Source: Macquaria australasica
Lineage: Eukaryota > Chordata > Actinopteri > Centrarchiformes > Percichthyidae
NCBI GenBank assembly: GCA_005408345.1
Contig: SEMN01000123.1
Span: forward strand, 620,001 to 684,000
Direction of reading: 5' to 3'
Length of the DNA stretch: 64,000 bases
Of this stretch, positions 59,581 through 64,000 are shown in pieces. Position numbers and translations under genes: made by a program. Each line of letters begins with the position of its first letter. Position 1 is the first letter of the stretch. The notes beneath the pieces are model-generated. The model had not been told where the DNA came from and ran no database searches. It saw only the letters and a program-made list of their open reading frames with translations.

Positions 59581-60039
59581 CTTCTCCTTACTGAAAGTCA
59601 GTGTAGGAAGCTTTATAACTAGCTATTAGTCCTACTCTGAGGTAGAAGAATTTTAAGTCCTAGATTCACTTTCAACGTGTCACTTTCACAACAACATTGT
59701 TGACAAACAACAACATTGTTTGTCAGTGTTTTCCAAAATGCATATGCCAAGTACAACAATGATTCATGTTTTTCTGATCGAATACCTCTATGATAAAGGT
59801 TTGGGTAGGTTTAGGGAGCTAAAACTACTTGGATTTTGGAAGGAGAACTTAGTGCAGACTTAGTGCAGTTACTCTTTAAGGTCAGGCAAAGATAGTGGTC
59901 ATGGTTAAAAGAAATCAAAAGTTGACTGTTGGTAAGAGGGATGCGTACCACAATCTCTGTTGTCAAAGCCAGACACTTTGTTGACCCATCCATCAACCCA
60001 AATCCCCAATTAAAGCCCCACAAAACCGAAAGGTAGCAT

Positions 60040-60520
60040 GGTGTTGTCATATAACATCATCACACTCTTCTGCCTTTATGGAAGCTCAAGCTTATTCAAA
60101 AAGCAGCAGCCAGAGCCCTTAAGCATACACAAAAAGCCCAACATATTACTCAAGTACTTAAGTCACCTCATTGGCTCCCAGTGCAAGTTAAGTGTTGGGC
60201 TCCCCAGTGCATTTCTAGTCCAGCCAGCGCTCTCAAGTAATCAGGTGGTGGTTTTCTAACTGGACCTTTAAAAAGATCTAGATGTGGTGAGGGTTCTTGT
60301 AGATACTTTGGTCCTGTTCTCTGAAACAAACTGCCTGATGACCTGAGATCTGTCACAATGGTGTCCACATTCAAAAAGCAAATGAAAACTCTCAATATCT
60401 TTTGGATGCTGGCACCAGCTTGATCGCCTCTGATGGTTTTGTCAGCTGCTCTATCCTTCCTCATCTGCATCATGCTCCTCTCATTGGTCTCTAAAGTTCT
60501 TTCCAGTCAGCTAACATGCC
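60040..60520 (+). pseudogene. LINE reverse-transcriptase C-terminal remnant
   Basis: Reading across frames on the plus strand gives QKAAARALKHTQKAQHITQV, then SPHWLPVQVK, WAPQCIS, YFGPVL, NKLPDDLRSVTMVSTFKKQM and KTL. This is the conserved C-terminal pattern of L2-like fish LINEs (NAAARVLTR, LHWLPV, APQYI, YYGPRLWNSLP-DLR, F---LKT). At least two frameshifts or stops interrupt it. No FADD box is included. It is an old truncated copy. Confidence 0.65.
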
Positions 60521-60844
60521 TCCTCACTTTCCTCACTTGCATCCCTTCCTCCTGTCTTACCTGTCCACCTACATACAACACAAGAAAGAAATAATCCTAT
60601 GTACCAAATGGGACATCATAACTCACTCCAGCATCATTCTGAAACCACTGCATTTCCATTCAAATGAATTCAAATTGGTGTTAAATTGTGCTTCTCTGTT
60701 CTGTCATGACTCATTACTTGTTTTCATTCAGTAGCAAAGCTCATGAAGGCCATGCTCGGAGCACAAATTCTGGTTTAGCTGGTGACCAGCTCAGGTGTTA
60801 ATTTAATTATTTTTCTTTTACTATATTAGTCCTCCTGTTGTATG

Positions 60845-60861
60845 GGTTAGGGTTAGGGTTA
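60845..60861. repeat. Short GGTTAG (telomere-like) repeat
   Basis: GGGTTAGGGTTAGGGTTA, about three units. Two-unit versions occur at 24772 (reverse), 32244 and 43515. These are common as short interstitial runs. Confidence 0.8.
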
Positions 60862-61539
60862 TACACAAGATGTTTTTTTACTCACTGTATACTTGCTGTA
60901 CATGTTTTAATTTAGAAAAAAAAAAAACTAATAACATTAACAATGGCGCTGTTCCAGGAGTTATTGCTTTGCAGTGCAGCAATTAATAATGTTATTAATT
61001 ACACCTGTGTTTGATATCTGCTTCTGGCTCTGTGCCCTACAGACTGGGAACCTTTAATAATATTTTAATAAAAATAATTATACCAAAACAGAACTACATG
61101 AATAAATTAAAAATGGAATTACTTGCACCTCACAAATGTACGTGCATTTTCCTAGATAAATCAATTTCACGGGGAATATACAGTATACCAGGATAAATAA
61201 CATTATTACTGAGATGAAAGCCACATGCTGTGCAGTTGCCATGGTTCAGAGTACCATTACATTTTATGTTCCCATTCAAGCACTGCTTCTCACGTTTGCT
61301 ACTTTCTACTTCATATCATGCATAAAAAATGTAAAAACTGAAACAAACTAATGATGGTCACATCAGCATTTAAAATGGCAAATTCTTTTCTTCCCAATGA
61401 AATCACAGTTATGGGATTTGCTCATGGGGGCAAAGTAAATGCACACTATTTTTTTTGTTCAAGTTTGGTAAACTTTGACCTGGAAATTTGGGACGTTGGC
61501 CAATAGCAACTTTTGAGAGAAGGGAGAGTTGGTGTGTAA

Positions 61540-62043
61540 AGCACCAGACAAAGACCCAAGTGCAAGGATCACACAAAAACAATGGTAAGGTTCCAATAAA
61601 GGCTTTTACTAGCAAACACTGGTTGAATGATTACAACCTGAGACAGAGGCAACGGTACAGTGAAGGAGTAGGCAAAAACAGGTCAAAAATACAAGCAAAG
61701 TTCCAAACGATAAAAGCAAGAATTCCAATCAGACGTGGGGCAGGCAGAGGCAATGGTCCAAAAACAGGCAAAGGTCAAAAACAATAAACGACTAGACATT
61801 AAGGTAACACGAGAAAGCTTGACTGGAGAGTGCAAAGACAATCTGGCAACTAGATAGAGCGAGGACCGGGCTATATAAACAAGCAGACTGATGAGGAACA
61901 GGTGAGTAATGGGACACAGGTGAACCTAATCAAAATTGGCGGGAAAAGAACAGTGACAGGAAGTAAATCATAACATAGTAAGCAGTGAATAGTCTTTTCA
62001 AAATAAAACCGGAAATAAACAAGAGACTTGACGAGGCGTGACA
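61540..62043 (-). mobile_element. Probable solo LTR, Gypsy-like
   Basis: On the minus strand it opens TGTCACGCCTCGTCAAGTCT, with ACTTCCTGTCACTG, TTCCCGCCAATTTTGATTAG, CACCTGTGTCCCATTACTCA, a TTTATATAG TATA-like box followed by CCC, and closes GCACTTGGGTCTTTGTCTGG then TGCTTTACA. The TG...CA ends and internal order fit fish Ty3/Gypsy LTRs. No internal coding region or second LTR is present. A 5-bp target duplication could not be confirmed, so ends are approximate. Confidence 0.55.
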
Positions 62044-62420
62044 CGGAGAGTCCAAAGTGGGCGAAGCTATTGTAGCTTATTAGGTGTGTTGCACCATTCG
62101 CTTTTTTAACCTTCTCTGTCAGAGTATAAACTGCTCCACAACAGAGGAATGCTTTGCAGACATCTAGGACACAGAAGTCGATGGTACAAATACGTCTGTT
62201 GAATCAACTGTGTGAACTTATTGTTCCATTAGTGAATGAGCTAACGAGTTTGCAAACTGACCTCTGATAGCACACCTTTTCACTAAACACAATGGTGTAC
62301 AAGTTAACAGAACTGTAGAGAGAAAATAGAGAAGAATGTTCAGGAGCTATTGTGTTAGTGCTTGCCCAGCCGGGTAGCGAGCTAACGGTTAGCTCACCAG
62401 CTACTGTAGTTCACGTAGTG
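62040..62420. repeat. Interspersed repeat, direct copy of 44030-44290
   Basis: See the other copy. This one is longer, continuing through GTAGCGAGCTAACGGTTAGC. Non-coding. Confidence 0.5.
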
Positions 62421-63533
62421 CACTTCATCACCAAAGTTCTAGAGCAAAGATTTGCAGTCAAGTCAAGACAACAGGGGTATTGAGTAAAATGTTAACATGA
62501 CCAATAGTTATAATAGACAAAAATAACACCCAGGTTGACAAATGGCCCACCAGAATTTCCCTTAAACAAGACTTTATTCTTCTTATGCTGAGTTTCTGGA
62601 TAGAGACATTATTTTAGAGTAAGGAAAACACATTATTGTGTCACAGTCACCTACGTTTAGAAATACATCTAACTTATCAGTCTTTTTACTTTTACTTATA
62701 GCCCATGTATTTTACTGAATTGATTTACACGCACTCCAAAGCATTCCTCTTCAGATATCTCTGTTCTGTGTTCTCCCATACATCATTTGTGGACAGCTAT
62801 TTCTCCACTGGAGCCCCATGATGTCACTATTTGTGGCTGATGGGAGATTTGTGACACAGTTGTATCTGTAAGATTCATGGAGGTGTGAAGGACAGAGAGT
62901 AGGAACAAGAGAACATCTTTTTTTTTCCTGCAGTGAAACAAGTACTGTAGCGAGACTTGAGTTGATCGTGCTGTTGACAGGGAAGAGATTGACAGAAAAT
63001 TGTTTAGTGGGGACAGCTGTAGGTGAAGGACAGTTTTATCACCATCTACACACAGAAACATAGACACATGCAGTCACACACACTAAAAATGCATGTTAAA
63101 AGAGCAACATGCACTTACACACATAGGAATAGACACAGTGTACACATACATGGACACATACGCAAAATATAACTGAATACATCAATAAATAATAGATTAT
63201 TGTTAGTTAAATAACTCAGATGCAGTGTAAACCAATCAGTTGGTTCTGTTTGTTTCATTTACCACCAATCAGTTGATACAATAAATTAAAACTAAATTTA
63301 GTTTAGTTTTAGTTTTCATTTTTTAAATTGTTGCTAAAATGCTTTACATGGATTTCTACAGTGAGCAGTACAAAGTAGGATTAACATTACCTGCACTGGT
63401 GCAGTTTTATGAAGAAAGTTAGCTTCAGCTAAGTGGTAAAAAGGCTAGTGCTCACTGTGCTCATGAATGTACAGTATTAGCTGTCAGTATTTTCAGGTAA
63501 GCTAGCTAGTCCTCTTGATTGCTTCACTGATGG

Positions 63534-63583
<50 letters not shown>
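63534..63583. repeat. (CA)25 microsatellite
   Basis: CA tract with a single GC near its start. Confidence 0.97.
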
Positions 63584-63584
<1 letters not shown>

Positions 63585-63974
63585 TCTGGACCAATCCCTG
63601 ACCTGGACACATGAACATTATTAGCATTAGGAAAATGAGTGATGTGTGGGAAAAATGGGGAATGGATAAATGAATAACTCTTATAACACTAGCTAAAGCA
63701 TTTTAGCTGACAAGCTAACACTAACAAATTTAGCTGGCTTAGGAAAATGGGAAAGGTTGCTTATGAAAAATAGGGAATGGATAAATGATTAAATGTGTGC
63801 CAAGACCAAACAAAGGAAAAGTAATGCTAGTAAAAGATGAAAAAGAAGAGTGAAATATATTAAGATTTCATTCATTTGATCAACTGAAAGCTTGTCTTTT
63901 TTTACTGACTGAACGGAGGTGAAGTATAAAGCTTTTACACTTCATTTTAATATTCTATTATTTGTTGTTTGTGA

Positions 63975-64000
63975 GCTCTCTCTCTCTCTCTCTCACACAC
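63975..64000. repeat. (CT)10(AC)n microsatellite at window edge
   Basis: CT dinucleotides from 63975 to about 63994, then ACACAC to the end; cut by the window. Confidence 0.93.

Larger units (their letters stand above)
58160..64000 (-). other. ntrk3: ntrk3 intron upstream of the LRRCT exon (at least 5.8 kb)
   Basis: No leucine-rich-repeat exon (LxxLxLxxN pattern) could be found on the minus strand to the window edge. Contents are the repeats and hairpin listed separately. 62430-63530 and 63590-63970 show nothing recognised. Confidence 0.75.

Noticed and set aside
60845..60861. Telomere or chromosome-fusion site
   Set aside because: Only about three GGTTAG units; too short, and similar two-unit runs occur elsewhere in the window.
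61488..61787. 99-codon basic plus-strand frame
   Set aside because: Lies antisense in the probable LTR; repeated GKGQK/KTG words reflect LTR sequence, not a gene.

Overview
This window is nuclear genomic DNA from a teleost fish, probably a percomorph. Three things point to this: exon-intron structure with canonical GT/AG splice sites, many long CA/GT microsatellites, and interspersed repeats I recognise from fish genomes (LINE 3' ends with short tandem tails, hAT-like non-autonomous elements, a tRNA-derived SINE, a Penelope-like reverse transcriptase remnant). It is not prokaryotic and contains no operon, CRISPR array or rRNA.

One protein-coding gene can be supported. It lies on the minus strand and is the neurotrophin-3 receptor tyrosine kinase gene ntrk3 (TrkC). 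Eight consecutive exons are readable, in transcript order: 58159-58013 (LRR C-terminal cap), 56644-56502 and 55226-55082 (first Ig domain), 48917-48805 and 47732-47549 (second Ig domain, the neurotrophin-binding one), 42969-42946 (24-nt microexon), 41122-41076 (extracellular juxtamembrane) and 39252-39150 (transmembrane). They total 906 nt (302 codons), and every junction phase fits. The signal peptide, LRRNT and leucine-rich repeats must lie beyond 64000. The intracellular exons (kinase or truncated-isoform ends) must lie before position 1. The window is therefore a central slice of a gene with large introns. Assignment to ntrk3 rather than ntrk2 rests mainly on the juxtamembrane and transmembrane exons; ntrk3a and ntrk3b cannot be separated here.

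Layout: 1-39149 is one large intron past the transmembrane exon, with no recognised exon. It holds a Penelope-like RT remnant (about 6510-7090), a 5'-truncated LINE with an open 326-codon RT frame (21184-22164), an internally deleted LINE (31009-31335), several MITE-like elements, a decayed minisatellite (35960-36235) and a SINE (37441-37615). From 39150 to 58159 exons alternate with repeat-rich introns. From 58160 to 64000 is intron on the LRR side, with a pre-miRNA-like hairpin, a LINE C-terminal remnant and a probable solo LTR.

The most interesting signal is around the first Ig domain. Both of its exons have a CA repeat within about 11-20 nt of their 5' splice site, and the first has a pure (TC)50 tract abutting its 3' splice site. 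Skipping either exon alone gives an immediate stop, but skipping both (288 nt) keeps the frame and removes the whole Ig domain. The 24-nt juxtamembrane microexon is also frame-neutral, and near-perfect intronic hairpins lie at 59058-59126 and 48493-48553. All functional readings of these are inferences for testing.
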